Assembly (NCBI RefSeq): GCF_001422725.1
Contig: NZ_LMMA01000032.1
Span: forward strand, 62,001-126,000
From: Flavobacterium sp. Leaf82
Lineage (GTDB): Bacteria > Bacteroidota > Bacteroidia > Flavobacteriales > Flavobacteriaceae
Direction: 5' to 3'
Length of the DNA: 64,000 nt
Part shown: positions 44,966 through 55,696 of the stretch, in pieces
Numbering within the stretch: the first letter of the stretch is position 1
Layout: every line of letters starts with the position of its first letter
Notes under the pieces: model-generated
The model's database searches: none
The model's input: only the letters and a program-made list of their open reading frames with translations
Told to the model about the DNA's origin: nothing
Program-made: the position numbers and the translations under genes

Positions 44966-47761
44966 CTATAATTTATCCTTTAAATAAATTCCGGTAACAG
45001 ATTTTTTCTCTTTCGCAACATCTTCAGGAGTTCCTACGGCTAATAAATGTCCTCCGTTTTCTCCTCCTTCAGGACCTAAATCAATAATCCAGTCAGCACA
45101 TTTTATAAGATCAAGATTATGTTCGATTACAATTATAGAATGTCCTTTCTCTATTAAAGCATCAAAAGAAGCCAGTAATTTTTTGATATCATGAAAATGT
45201 AAACCAGTCGTAGGTTCATCAAATACAAATAAAGCTTTGTCTTTTGTAGCGCCTTTTACAAGAAATGAAGCTAACTTAATACGTTGTGCTTCTCCACCTG
45301 AAAGAGTAGAAGAAGATTGTCCTAGTTGTACATATCCTAAACCTACATCTTGTAGCGGTTGTAGTTTTTGTGTAATCTTAGTTTGTTTATTTTTATCAAA
45401 AAAAGCAATTGCATCATCGATTGTCATCGTAAGGATATCGTTGATGTTTTGATTATCAAAAGTAATTTCCAGAACTTCTTTTTTAAATCTTTTTCCGCCA
45501 CAAGTTTCGCAAGGCAAAGATACATCTGCCATAAAGACCATTTCGACATTTATAGAGCCTTCTCCTTTGCAGGTTTCGCAACGCCCGCCATCTACGTTAA
45601 AAGAAAAATGTTTAGCCTGATAACCTCTTATTTTTGATAATTTTTCTTTGGCATATAATTCCCTGATTTCATCATAAGCCTTGATATACGTTACAGGATT
45701 AGATCTTGAACTCCTGCCTATAGGATTTTGATCCACATACTCAATATGTTTTATTTGAGAAAAAGATCCTTTTATTTCGCTAAACTGACCTGCTTTTTCG
45801 GCAGCATTTTCAAGCTTTTTCTGCATTGCCGGAAACAAAATCTTTTTGATCAGCGTACTTTTTCCACTTCCCGAAACTCCTGTAATAACAGTTAAGACAT
45901 CAAGAGGAAAAGTAACATCAATATTTTTTAAGTTGTTTTCTCTCGCGCCAATAATATCAATATGATTTTTAAATTTTCGTCTCTTTTTAGGAACCGTAAT
46001 TTCTAAATCTCCATTTAAGTATTTAGCTGTCAGTGAATCAGATTTTAATATTTCATCATAGGTTCCCTGAGCGACTAAATGTCCACCAAAAGTTCCTGCT
46101 TCAGGACCAATATCAATAATCATATCCGCAGCTTTCATAATATCCTCATCGTGTTCAACCACGATTACGGTATTACCTAAATCACGAAGCGAAAGCAATA
46201 CTTTTATCAATCGTTCAGAATCTTTGGGATGCAAACCAATACTTGGTTCATCAAGAATATACATCGATCCTACTAAGCTGCTTCCTAGCGAAGTAGCAAG
46301 ATTAATACGTTGTGATTCTCCTCCTGATAATGTAGCAGAATTTCGGTTTAGCGTAAGATAATCCAAACCAACCTCTGTCAAAAATGACAAACGATTATTG
46401 ATTTCGACCATCAAGCGTTTTGCAATTTGCTGTTCGTAAACATTTAGATCAATATTTTTGAAAAAAGTAACCAAATGTTTAATAGGCAAATCAACTAAAT
46501 CAGAAACTGTTTTACCATTGATTTTTACATAGGATGCTTCTTCACGTAAACGTTTTCCGCGACACGCATGACATTTTGTTTTTCCGCGATAACGGGACAA
46601 CATCACGCGATTCTGAATTTTATAATTTTTTTCTTCCAGTTCTTTAAAGAAACCATTCAGACCTTGAAAATAGTTATTTCCTTTCCAGATTACATCTTTT
46701 TGATCTTCTGTAAGTTCGAAAAAAGGTTTGTGAATTGGGAAATCAAATTTATAAGCATGTTTTATCAATTCATCTTTATACCAGCTCATGCTGTCGCCTC
46801 GCCAGGGATAAATTGCATTTTCGAAAACCGATAAAGAAGTATTAGGAATCACTAAATCAGAATCTATACCAATAATGTTTCCGTAACCTTCGCAAACCGG
46901 ACAAGCTCCGTAAGGATTATTAAAACTGAACAAATGAACATTTGGTTCCAGAAATGTAATGCCGTCAAGCTCAAAATTATTCGAATACGTAAATCTCTTA
47001 TCTGAGTTTAGTTCCTGCAGGTAACAAATTCCTTTTCCTTCAAAAAAAGCAGTTTGTACAGCATCTGCCAAACGATTATAGAACTCTTCTTCATCCTTGA
47101 CAACAATTCTGTCAATGATTAATAAAATATCTTTATTGTCTAATTTATGAATTTCTGTAGGCGTAAATTCATCTAAACGAACCATTTCGTTATCTACTAA
47201 TATACGGGCAAAACCTTGTTGCAAAAGCACCTTTAGTTTATCTTCAAGTTTTCTGCCTTCTTCAAGATGAATAGGCGAAAGCAAAAGCCATTTACTGTCT
47301 AATTCCAGGTTTTTTACATCGCCAACAACATCGGTAACCGTATTTTTTTTAACTTCTTGTCCGGAAATTGGTGAATAAGTACGACCAATTCTGGCAAATA
47401 AAAGTTTAACATAATCGTAGATTTCAGTCGAAGTTCCTACGGTCGAACGCGCATTTGTAGTATTTACTTTTTGCTCAATAGCAATTGCCGGAGCAATACC
47501 TTTAATGTATTCGACTTTTGGCTTGTCTAAACGCCCTAAGAACTGACGTGCATAAGAGGATAAACTCTCTACATAACGACGCTGTCCTTCGGCATACAAA
47601 GTATCAAAAGCCAAACTCGATTTACCTGATCCTGAAAGACCTGTAATAACAACAAGTTTATTTCTGGGAATAGCAACATCTACATTTTTTAAATTATGTA
47701 CTTGTGCTCCTTTAATTATAATATTATGTTTTGGGTCTAGTGTAGAAAGATCAATTTTCAT
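44966..47761 (-). CDS. uvrA: Excinuclease ABC subunit A
   Basis: The 931-residue DNA-damage sensor of nucleotide excision repair has two ABC ATPase halves. The first Walker A is GLSGSGKSS at 41-49; the second is GVSGSGKSTL. Two signatures LSGGE and Walker B motifs (ILDEPSIGLH and FVFDEPTTGLH) are present. Zinc-finger cysteines are in CPVCEGYGN, CHACRGKR, CETCKGEG and CETCGGKR. Length is normal. It is monocistronic on the reverse strand with a -7 element at 47780. Confidence 0.97.
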   Translation of the reverse strand: MKIDLSTLDPKHNIIIKGAQVHNLKNVDVAIPRNKLVVITGLSGSGKSSLAFDTLYAEGQRRYVESLSSYARQFLGRLDKPKVEYIKGIAPAIAIEQKVNTTNARSTVGTSTEIYDYVKLLFARIGRTYSPISGQEVKKNTVTDVVGDVKNLELDSKWLLLSPIHLEEGRKLEDKLKVLLQQGFARILVDNEMVRLDEFTPTEIHKLDNKDILLIIDRIVVKDEEEFYNRLADAVQTAFFEGKGICYLQELNSDKRFTYSNNFELDGITFLEPNVHLFSFNNPYGACPVCEGYGNIIGIDSDLVIPNTSLSVFENAIYPWRGDSMSWYKDELIKHAYKFDFPIHKPFFELTEDQKDVIWKGNNYFQGLNGFFKELEEKNYKIQNRVMLSRYRGKTKCHACRGKRLREEASYVKINGKTVSDLVDLPIKHLVTFFKNIDLNVYEQQIAKRLMVEINNRLSFLTEVGLDYLTLNRNSATLSGGESQRINLATSLGSSLVGSMYILDEPSIGLHPKDSERLIKVLLSLRDLGNTVIVVEHDEDIMKAADMIIDIGPEAGTFGGHLVAQGTYDEILKSDSLTAKYLNGDLEITVPKKRRKFKNHIDIIGARENNLKNIDVTFPLDVLTVITGVSGSGKSTLIKKILFPAMQKKLENAAEKAGQFSEIKGSFSQIKHIEYVDQNPIGRSSRSNPVTYIKAYDEIRELYAKEKLSKIRGYQAKHFSFNVDGGRCETCKGEGSINVEMVFMADVSLPCETCGGKRFKKEVLEITFDNQNINDILTMTIDDAIAFFDKNKQTKITQKLQPLQDVGLGYVQLGQSSSTLSGGEAQRIKLASFLVKGATKDKALFVFDEPTTGLHFHDIKKLLASFDALIEKGHSIIVIEHNLDLIKCADWIIDLGPEGGENGGHLLAVGTPEDVAKEKKSVTGIYLKDKL

Positions 47762-47779
47762 AAAAAAAGTGAATTTTTA

Positions 47780-47787
47780 CAAAAGTA
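47780..47787 (-). promoter_or_regulatory. -7 element for uvrA
   Basis: Reverse-strand TACTTTTG, 19 bp before the uvrA ATG. Confidence 0.45.
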
Positions 47788-47915
47788 ATCAATTTTGAAC
47801 TGAATTTTGTTAACGAGATTGTTCCAAATTTTAACTAATTGTTCCAGAATTGCCATGTTACTAATAATAGATTTAGGCAGGAATAAGTTTGATGTATTCC
47901 AGGGTTAAAAATTTT

Positions 47916-47998
47916 GCCACGAATTTCACGAATTAATACAAATTAAATTGCCGGAATAATCGAAAAAAAAATTAGAGGAAATTCGTGAAATTCGTGGC
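47916..47998. repeat. Perfect 19-bp inverted repeat with 45-bp spacer
   Basis: GCCACGAATTTCACGAATT (47916-47934) and its exact reverse complement (47980-47998) face each other. A related fragment, TTAATCTGTGGC, follows at 48013. The 318-bp gap 47762-48079 otherwise holds only the uvrA promoter and AT-rich DNA. Confidence 0.85.
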
Positions 47999-48012
47999 GA
48001 AAAAAAATCATT

Positions 48013-48024
48013 TTAATCTGTGGC
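48013..48024. repeat. Intergenic repeat fragment
   Basis: TTAATCTGTGGC, identical to 11395-11406, 15 bp after the inverted repeat. Confidence 0.4.
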
Positions 48025-48079
48025 AGAAAAAACACTATTTTAGGACTGCTTTTACATTAAATTAATACAATATATCAAT

Positions 48080-50881
48080 TTGAAAACTAAACTTTCTATC
48101 CTGCTTTTTTTGATGAGTTTTATTCTGTTTTCACAGGATTTTCCGCCAATTATTAAGTATTCTTCAGCTGTGTATGGCGCGGGAAATCAGAGTTGGATGA
48201 TTTCTCAGGATAATCAGAACTATTTATATTTTGCAAATAATGATGGACTTTTAGAATATAATGGTACAAACTGGCAATTATATCCTACGCCAAATGAAAC
48301 TATTATGCGATCTGTAAAAGTAATTGGAAACAAGATTTATACAGGTTGTTATATGAATTTTGGTTTTTGGACCAGACTGGCAAATGGCAAATTAAAATAT
48401 ACTTCGTTAAGTGATACTATTAAAAATAAGATTTTAGACGACGAACAATTTTGGAATATTCTTAAATATGATCAGTGGATTTTATTTCAATCCCTGAACC
48501 GAATCTATATTTATGACACCAAAACCGGGAAATTTAAAATCATTGCACCCAAAAACGGCGTTGTTAAATCATTTGCACATAAAAATGCGATTTATTTTCA
48601 GACTCTAAAAGAGGGACTTTTTGAAATCGAAAGTGGTAAAGCGAAGTTAGTTTCAGACGATCCTGTTCTTAAAAAATTTACGATCGCAAATGTCTTTAGT
48701 ACAGAAGACGGTTTGCTTATTCAGACGCAATTAGACGGGATATATAAATTATCAGGAAATAATCTGACCCGTTTTACTACAGATATTGATGCCGAAATAA
48801 AATCAAGTTTTGTCTACAGCAGTCAGCTTTTGCAGGACGGAAGTTTTGCTTTGGGAACGGTTTCAAACGGAATTTTTATCTTATCGGATAAAGGAAAACT
48901 TAAATATCACATTTCGCAAAGCAAAGGATTAAGCAATAATACCGCTTTGTCACTTTTTGAAGATAAAGATCAAAATTTGTGGGCGGGACTTGATAACGGA
49001 ATCAATTGTATCAATATTAATTCGCCGGTACATAGTTTTACAGATGATACCGGAGTTTTGGGGACAGTTTATGTCTCGGCGACTTTTAATGGTTTGTTGT
49101 ATGTGGGAACAAATCAGGGATTGTTTTGTAAAAATATCCAAAGCAATTCTGAGTTTAAATTCATCAACGGAACAAAAGGGCAAGTCTGGTCGCTTTTTGT
49201 ATACGATAACACGCTGTTTTGCGGACATGATTCGGGAACTTTTATTGTTACAAATGATTCTGCCAGAAATATATTTTCGGCTTCCGGAACCTGGAAATTT
49301 GAAACGGTTCCTAATGCTGGAAATCAATTGCTTCAGGGAAATTATTACGGAATTTCGGTTTTAGAAAAAGTAAATAATCAGTGGGTTTTTAAAAATAAAA
49401 TTCAGGGTTTTGATTATTCCTCCCGTTATTTCGAAATCACGAATAATCTCGACGTTTATGTAAGTCACGAATACAAAGGTATTTTTAGGCTAAAATTAGA
49501 TAAATCGTTATTTAAAGCTTCTCATTTCTATGCTTATAAAGCTCCACAAAAAGGAAAAAATGCGAGCTTAACCAAATTCAACAATCAAATATATTATGCT
49601 TACAAAGGCGGAATTTTCAAATTAAACCAAAAATCAAAACTTTTTCAGAAAGACAATTTACTGAGTTCAATTTTCGAAAAAGACGAATATACTTCCGGAA
49701 AATTAATCGTCGATAATTCGAATAAAATCTGGTTATTTTCTAAAAATTACATTCATTATTTTTCTGCCAGTAAACTGAGCAATCAGTTAAAGCAAAACGT
49801 GATTCCAATTCCTTCCTCACTAACCAATTCGATGCTGGGTTTTGAGAATATTACCCAAATTTCAAAATCAACCTATTTAATTGGTACCACAGATGGATAT
49901 TATACGCTGAATATTGATGATTTGAGTTTTAAAAACTATACCGTTTTCATTACAGATATTACAATAAACAAACAAAATGAAAACCTGAAAAATGTAGAGA
50001 TTCAGAACGAAGGAGAATTTAAATCATCAGAAAATAATATCACCTTAAACTATACCGTTCCGGAATACAACAAATACATCAATTCAGAATATCAGTATTT
50101 ATTAGAAGGTTTCCAGAATGACTGGAGCGAATGGAGCACAAAAGCCACAGTGAATTTTAAAAACCTTTCGCCGGGAAAATACACTTTTAAAGTAAGGGCT
50201 AAATATGCCAACACGATTTTGCAAAATACAGCAACTTACACATTTGTAGTATTAAAGCCTTGGTATTTAACCAATCTGGCGTGGTTTATTTATTTTCTGT
50301 TCATAATAGTTCTCGGTTATTTTGTGAACAAAGCCTATCTAAATTATTACCACAAACAAAAAGAGAAATTGATAGAAGAAAATAATCTTTTGCTTGAAAT
50401 AAAAGAACTGGAGAACGAGCAGCAATTAATGAAACTTCGTAATGAGCAGCTTTCTCAGGATGTTGATAATAAAAATCGCGAACTGGCAGTTTCTACGATG
50501 AGCTTAAACAGTAAAAATGAATTGCTGGCATTTATAAAAGAAGATTTAAAAAAGACGACTCAAAACGATAGCAATAATATAAAATCTGTCATAAGTACAA
50601 TTAACAAAAATATTACTGAGGAAGATTCCTGGAATGTTTTTAAAGAAGCTTTTGATAATGCCGATAAAGATTTCCTGAAGCGAATAAAACAGCTTCATCC
50701 GTTGCTTACTCCAAACGATTTGCGTCTTTGTGCTTATTTGCGATTGAATCTTTCCTCAAAAGAAATAGCACCTTTATTTAATATTTCGGTTCGAAGTGTA
50801 GAGATAAAAAGATATCGTTTGCGTAAAAAAATGGATTTACAGCACGAAATCGGTTTAGTAGAATATATTCTGGCTGTATAG
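48080..50881 (+). CDS. SusR-like membrane regulator: beta-propeller, Y_Y_Y domain and LuxR-type helix-turn-helix
   Basis: The 933-residue protein has a signal peptide (1-19), a periplasmic two-component-regulator-type beta propeller (about 30-640), a Y_Y_Y (triple tyrosine) domain ending near 725, one transmembrane helix at about 730-755, a coiled coil (about 758-820) and a C-terminal LuxR-like HTH (LTPNDLRLCAYLRLNLSSKEIAPLFNIS). It has no histidine kinase or receiver domain, so it differs from hybrid two-component systems. It directly precedes susC, so it probably senses an oligosaccharide in the periplasm and controls this locus. Start codon is TTG at 48080. Confidence 0.9.
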   Translation: MKTKLSILLFLMSFILFSQDFPPIIKYSSAVYGAGNQSWMISQDNQNYLYFANNDGLLEYNGTNWQLYPTPNETIMRSVKVIGNKIYTGCYMNFGFWTRLANGKLKYTSLSDTIKNKILDDEQFWNILKYDQWILFQSLNRIYIYDTKTGKFKIIAPKNGVVKSFAHKNAIYFQTLKEGLFEIESGKAKLVSDDPVLKKFTIANVFSTEDGLLIQTQLDGIYKLSGNNLTRFTTDIDAEIKSSFVYSSQLLQDGSFALGTVSNGIFILSDKGKLKYHISQSKGLSNNTALSLFEDKDQNLWAGLDNGINCININSPVHSFTDDTGVLGTVYVSATFNGLLYVGTNQGLFCKNIQSNSEFKFINGTKGQVWSLFVYDNTLFCGHDSGTFIVTNDSARNIFSASGTWKFETVPNAGNQLLQGNYYGISVLEKVNNQWVFKNKIQGFDYSSRYFEITNNLDVYVSHEYKGIFRLKLDKSLFKASHFYAYKAPQKGKNASLTKFNNQIYYAYKGGIFKLNQKSKLFQKDNLLSSIFEKDEYTSGKLIVDNSNKIWLFSKNYIHYFSASKLSNQLKQNVIPIPSSLTNSMLGFENITQISKSTYLIGTTDGYYTLNIDDLSFKNYTVFITDITINKQNENLKNVEIQNEGEFKSSENNITLNYTVPEYNKYINSEYQYLLEGFQNDWSEWSTKATVNFKNLSPGKYTFKVRAKYANTILQNTATYTFVVLKPWYLTNLAWFIYFLFIIVLGYFVNKAYLNYYHKQKEKLIEENNLLLEIKELENEQQLMKLRNEQLSQDVDNKNRELAVSTMSLNSKNELLAFIKEDLKKTTQNDSNNIKSVISTINKNITEEDSWNVFKEAFDNADKDFLKRIKQLHPLLTPNDLRLCAYLRLNLSSKEIAPLFNISVRSVEIKRYRLRKKMDLQHEIGLVEYILAV

Positions 50882-51065
50882 TACATCAACAATCTCCTGA
50901 AATTACCTATACATTACCACAACATTAACGGTTTGTTGTGAGTTTTAGCAGTTTATGTTAAAGAAATTAACATTCTGAATTTATAGTTAAACAAGGGTCT
51001 GTTTTGAGATATATTGAATTTAGCCATTATTTTTTTGTGATGTATGTTTTTTGTTGAGGTTAATT

Positions 51066-51088
51066 TTATCGTTTTCCTAAACGGATAA
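51066..51088. promoter_or_regulatory. Hairpin in the susC leader
   Basis: TTATC-GTTT pairs with AAAC-G-GATAA (one bulged G), 35 bp before the susC ATG. Role unknown. No TAnnTTTG element was found in the 241-bp gap. Confidence 0.4.
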
Positions 51089-51122
51089 GATAAATTTAGC
51101 TTTCAATAAAAACTAACTAATT

Positions 51123-54100
51123 ATGAAATCCAAATTATTACTAACCGTACTAATGCTGTTTACATCATTTGCGTTCTCGCAATCATTTGATGTTACCGGT
51201 ACAGTACTAGATGCCACCTCAGGAATCTCATTGCCTGGTGTGAATGTAAAAGTTAAAAATTCGTCGCAGGCAACCTCAACTGATTTCGACGGATCTTTTA
51301 AATTATTAGCAATCCCAAAAGGAACTACACTTGTTTTTAGTTTCATTGGTTTAAAAACACAAGAAGTTGTAGTTTCAGGAACCAAAATCACGGTTAAAAT
51401 GGGCGATGACACAAGATCACTTGATGAAGTTGTAGTTATTGGTTATGGTAGCCAAAAGAAAAGAGAAGTAACAGGAGCAGTTTCTGTACTTGACAGCAAA
51501 ACGCTTGATATACTGAAACCGGCAAGGATCGAGCAGGCTTTGCAGGGAACTATTTCCGGGGTTAATGTTACGACCCAATCCGGAGCTCCCGGCGCACCTA
51601 TAGATGTGCGTATTCGTGGTATTGCTACAAACGGTCAAAATGGTCCAACAACTATTATTGATGGTTATGTTGGAGACTTAAATGTTTTAAACCCAAATGA
51701 TATCGAAACCGTAACGGTTTTAAAAGATGCACAAGCGGCAATTTACGGAACTATTGGGGCAAACGGAATCATCCTGATTACGACCAAAATGGGGAAGAAA
51801 AATTCAAAAACAAAAATCTCTTTTAATAGTTATACCGGATTTCAGGAAGCATCAAGAAAATTACCAATTCTAAATGCTACTGAATATGCATTATTATTAA
51901 ATGAAAGTTATGCAAATGGCGGAAAAGCACTTCCTTACCCAAATGTAAGCGGATTAGGAAAAGGAACAGATTGGCAAAAAGAAGTTCTGGGAACTGGTGT
52001 ACCTTTATTAAACAGCGATTTGACAATTTCAGGAGGATCAGATAAAATTACTTATTCTATTAGTGGTTCACACCTCGATCAGGAAGGTATTGTTGGCGGT
52101 GATAAATCAGGTTACCTGAGAAACACGGCAAGAATAGGATTAGGCGCTGATTTAAGCGATAAATTCAAACTGAAAACAAATGTAATCTATACTTATTTTG
52201 ACAGAAAAACAATTAACGAAAACGGATTAGGATCAGTATTGTTTAATGCCTTAAATGTACCGGCAACTTTTAGTACGCATGATGCCAACGGTAATTTTAC
52301 TCTCGTACCAAGCACAACAGGATTAGGAACAGAAATTATAAATCCGCTGGCACAAATTGACAATACTTATAATGATTACAATTATAAAAAGCTAAACGGA
52401 AACTTTGGTTTAGATTATAAAATTTTTAAAGGCTTTACATTATCAAGTTCAATAGGTTTTAATACCGCAAACAGCGAAAGCAAAATTTTTGGCCCGCAGA
52501 TAAGTTATGGCGGAAAAGTATTTGACGTACAAAGAAGTTCTGTAACCCAAAGAACAGTAAACGATAACGATTATTCATTTGATATTTACGCAACTTATAA
52601 TACAAAAATTGCACAAAACCATAATGTTACAGCAACCATAGGAAACACCATTTACAAACAATGGGGAAATTCTGCTGTTGGAACAGGTTATGATGTGCCA
52701 AATAATTCATGGGAATTTGCAGATTTATCTTTAACCAAAGGATTACCAACTGCTTTAAATATTGGAGGTTACGTGTACGACCAAAGAAGAATCTCTTATT
52801 TTGGAAGAGCACAATACGATTATAAAGGAAAATATCTTTTTTCAGCAATGATCAGACGTGATTCTTCGACAAAATTTGGACCGGGCTTTAAAGTTGGATA
52901 TTTTCCGTCTTTTACTGCAGGTTGGGTAGTTTCTGATGAAGGATTCTTTGGAACTTCAAAAACAGTTAACTTCTTAAAATTCAGAGCCAGTTACGGAACT
53001 TTAGGAAATGATCAAATTCCAAACAATGGATTTTTGAGTATTTTAAATGGAGAAGCAACTTATGTTTTTGATGGCATATTAGTAAACGGAGCTGCAACGG
53101 GACAAATCCCGAATCCGGATTTAAAGTGGGAAGAAGCCAAAAAGTTTGATGTTGGTTTAGACTTAAGATTATTCAACGATAAAGTTAATGTCGTAGCAGA
53201 TTATTTTATCGATACCAGAAAAGATTTATTGATACCAAATATTCCGGTTTCAGGAATTGTAGGCATTGGTGCGCCGGGTGCGAGCGCTCCAACCATGAAT
53301 GCCGGAACTGTTAGAAATTCAGGATTAGAATTCGCAATAGATTATAAAGAGAAATTATCAGATTCATTTTCGTTTACAGTTGGCTATAATGTAACCTTTC
53401 TTAAAAATGAAGTGTTAGAAGTAAACAACGGAACCGGATTTATTGAGCAAGGTTCTTTTGGAGTTGGGCAACCGGCTGCAGCACGTATGGAATCCGGAAA
53501 ACCAATTGGCTATTTCTATGGCTATAAAACCGACGGAATTTTCCAGAACCAGTCAGAAGTTGATGCACATCCGTCGCAATTGGCTTTAGGCGCAAATGCT
53601 TCACCAGGAGATATTCGTTATGTAGATATAAATGGCGATGGCGTAATCGATACCAAAGACAGAACCAATATTGGAGACCCAATTGCAGATGCGACAATGG
53701 GATTCAATCTGCAATTAAATTATAAAAACCTTGATTTTGCAGTATATACATTTGCATCAATAGGCAATGATATGGTACGTAATTACGAAAGAGTACTTTC
53801 TGATGCCAATCGTCTGGATTATGTTTTAGACAGATGGACAGGCGAAGGAACAAGTAACTCTGTACCAAGAGTAACTACCGGCGCAACGGCAAACAATGTA
53901 CTATCAGATTATTTTGTAGAAGATGCTTCTTATTTCAGAATCCAGAACATACAATTAGGATATACAATTAATCCTAAAGTAACTCAAAAAGCCGGAATTA
54001 CAAAACTAAGGCTTTATACCGGAGTAAATAATTTATACACTTTTACCAAATACAAAGGGTTTGATCCGGGCGCTTCGTTTGGACCTACAAATCAGGATGG

Positions 54101-54191
54101 AGTTTCTCAGTCACCAATTGGTGCCGGAATTGATTATGGATTTTATCCTGTGCCAAGAACCTATTTATTGGGTCTAAACATTAATTTTTAA
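51123..54191 (+). CDS. SusC/RagA-type TonB-dependent outer-membrane transporter
   Basis: The 1022-residue protein imports oligosaccharides. It has a signal peptide (1-20), a CarboxypepD_reg-like domain (about 22-100), the segment DEVVVIGYG (101-109) and the TonB plug (ISGVNVTTQSGAPGAPIDVRIRG and so on). A 22-strand beta barrel follows to the final YLLGLNINF. No STN anti-sigma-signalling domain is present, so regulation must come from the adjacent SusR-like protein. susD begins 11 bp downstream. Confidence 0.97.
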   Translation: MKSKLLLTVLMLFTSFAFSQSFDVTGTVLDATSGISLPGVNVKVKNSSQATSTDFDGSFKLLAIPKGTTLVFSFIGLKTQEVVVSGTKITVKMGDDTRSLDEVVVIGYGSQKKREVTGAVSVLDSKTLDILKPARIEQALQGTISGVNVTTQSGAPGAPIDVRIRGIATNGQNGPTTIIDGYVGDLNVLNPNDIETVTVLKDAQAAIYGTIGANGIILITTKMGKKNSKTKISFNSYTGFQEASRKLPILNATEYALLLNESYANGGKALPYPNVSGLGKGTDWQKEVLGTGVPLLNSDLTISGGSDKITYSISGSHLDQEGIVGGDKSGYLRNTARIGLGADLSDKFKLKTNVIYTYFDRKTINENGLGSVLFNALNVPATFSTHDANGNFTLVPSTTGLGTEIINPLAQIDNTYNDYNYKKLNGNFGLDYKIFKGFTLSSSIGFNTANSESKIFGPQISYGGKVFDVQRSSVTQRTVNDNDYSFDIYATYNTKIAQNHNVTATIGNTIYKQWGNSAVGTGYDVPNNSWEFADLSLTKGLPTALNIGGYVYDQRRISYFGRAQYDYKGKYLFSAMIRRDSSTKFGPGFKVGYFPSFTAGWVVSDEGFFGTSKTVNFLKFRASYGTLGNDQIPNNGFLSILNGEATYVFDGILVNGAATGQIPNPDLKWEEAKKFDVGLDLRLFNDKVNVVADYFIDTRKDLLIPNIPVSGIVGIGAPGASAPTMNAGTVRNSGLEFAIDYKEKLSDSFSFTVGYNVTFLKNEVLEVNNGTGFIEQGSFGVGQPAAARMESGKPIGYFYGYKTDGIFQNQSEVDAHPSQLALGANASPGDIRYVDINGDGVIDTKDRTNIGDPIADATMGFNLQLNYKNLDFAVYTFASIGNDMVRNYERVLSDANRLDYVLDRWTGEGTSNSVPRVTTGATANNVLSDYFVEDASYFRIQNIQLGYTINPKVTQKAGITKLRLYTGVNNLYTFTKYKGFDPGASFGPTNQDGVSQSPIGAGIDYGFYPVPRTYLLGLNINF

Positions 54192-54202
54192 TTGCTATTA
54201 AA

Positions 54203-55684
54203 ATGAAAAAATATTTAGTTACAACCATTATAACACTAACACTCTTCTCGACAATAAGTATTTCTTGTTCAGATGAGTTTGTGAGCCCAAAACCAGAATA
54301 TTCTATAGATTCTGAGAATTATTTTAATTCAAAATCAGATTATGATGAAGCATTAGTTGCCGCTTATGATTTGCTGCAATCTACTTATGCAAATGTTTTA
54401 TTAGGCGAAATTGCCTCAGATAATACATTGGCCGGAGGAGAAAGCCCAACAGACGTAATTGGCTGGCAACAAGTAGACGATATGATTCATACACCCGTAA
54501 ACAGCAATTTAAGAGACATCTGGAACTGGATGTTTGCAGGAGTACAAAGAGCCAATTATATTCTTGAATTTAAGGATAAAACAAATTTTGAAGGAAAGAC
54601 CCAGCTACTTGCAGAAACACGTTTTCTTAGAGCATATTACCAATTTGAGTTAGTGAAATGGTTTGGCGGAATCCCGATGAAAGGAGATGCAAGATTTAAA
54701 GTTGGAGACGAAAAAACAGTACCGCGCTCATCAGTTCAGGAAGTTTATGCTTCTATCGAAGCTGATTTAATTTTTGCGTCGGCTAATTTATCTCCAACAG
54801 CATCTCAAAAAGGAAGAGTTACAAAAGGAGCTGCTCAGGCCTTATTAGGAAAAGCATATTTGTATCAGGGTAAATTTGTGCAAGCAGCATCTGTACTTGA
54901 TGCTGTAATAAGTTCCGGAAAATATACGCTGCAATCAGATTATAATGCCATGTTTGAACTTGCCGGAGAAAACGGAACAGAATCTGTTTTTGAAGTACAA
55001 TATACAGATGTTGAAGGAGCTGGTTTTACTTGTTTACAATGTAGTGAAGGTAACGTAGCAGTTGGTTTTAGCGGAATCAGAAATTATTCAGGACCACTTT
55101 TTTCTTCTGGATTTAGTTTTAATATTCCAACCAAAGAAAGTGCTGATGCTTTTGAAGTTGGTGACAAACGTAAAGATGTTGCCATATTGGATATCGCAGC
55201 ATGGGCAGCAGCAAACAGCGGGGTAACTTATGGAAAAGGAAATGAAGATACCGGTTACTTTAATAGAAAATACCTGCCAAGAAAAATAAGTGCAGAAGCT
55301 CAGGGAGATTTAAACTTAACTAACCCAAACAATTACAGAGCAATACGTTATGCAGATGTGTTATTGATGGCTGCAGAAGCGTACAATCGTGGAGCGATTG
55401 ATGATACCAAAGCAAAAACGTATCTAAATCAGGTAAGAAGACGTGCTTTTGGAGATAATAACCATGACATATCAGTTTCAGGAGCTGCTTTAACCGATTT
55501 TATTTTAGCCGAAAGAAGAGTAGAACTTTTTGGAGAAGGACATCGTTTCTTCGATTTAGTAAGAACTGGAAAAGCGGCTGGAAAAATTCCGGGATTCAAG
55601 GCAAATAAAAATGAATTATTTCCATTACCAATTGAAGAAATTCAATTTGGAAACGGAAACTGGCAACAAAACCCTGGATATTAA
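54203..55684 (+). CDS. SusD/RagB-type surface glycan-binding lipoprotein
   Basis: The 493-residue lipoprotein (lipobox SISCS, C22) forms the lid of the SusC channel. Family features are the N-terminal YNSKSDYDEALVAAYD-type helix, TPR-like repeats such as LLAETRFLRAYYQFELVKWFGGIP, and the C-terminal block NYRAIRYADVLLMAAEAYNR followed by RRVELFGEGHRFFDLVR. Length is typical. It is in one operon with susC and the next lipoprotein (12-bp gap). Confidence 0.97.
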   Translation: MKKYLVTTIITLTLFSTISISCSDEFVSPKPEYSIDSENYFNSKSDYDEALVAAYDLLQSTYANVLLGEIASDNTLAGGESPTDVIGWQQVDDMIHTPVNSNLRDIWNWMFAGVQRANYILEFKDKTNFEGKTQLLAETRFLRAYYQFELVKWFGGIPMKGDARFKVGDEKTVPRSSVQEVYASIEADLIFASANLSPTASQKGRVTKGAAQALLGKAYLYQGKFVQAASVLDAVISSGKYTLQSDYNAMFELAGENGTESVFEVQYTDVEGAGFTCLQCSEGNVAVGFSGIRNYSGPLFSSGFSFNIPTKESADAFEVGDKRKDVAILDIAAWAAANSGVTYGKGNEDTGYFNRKYLPRKISAEAQGDLNLTNPNNYRAIRYADVLLMAAEAYNRGAIDDTKAKTYLNQVRRRAFGDNNHDISVSGAALTDFILAERRVELFGEGHRFFDLVRTGKAAGKIPGFKANKNELFPLPIEEIQFGNGNWQQNPGY

Positions 55685-55696
55685 AAAAAAACTATC

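Noticed and set aside
51087..51102. AAGATAAATTTAGCTT upstream of susC as a fourth Rrf2 operator
   Set aside because: The arms AAG/CTT and the spacing differ from the three other sites, and susC has no link to NO metabolism.
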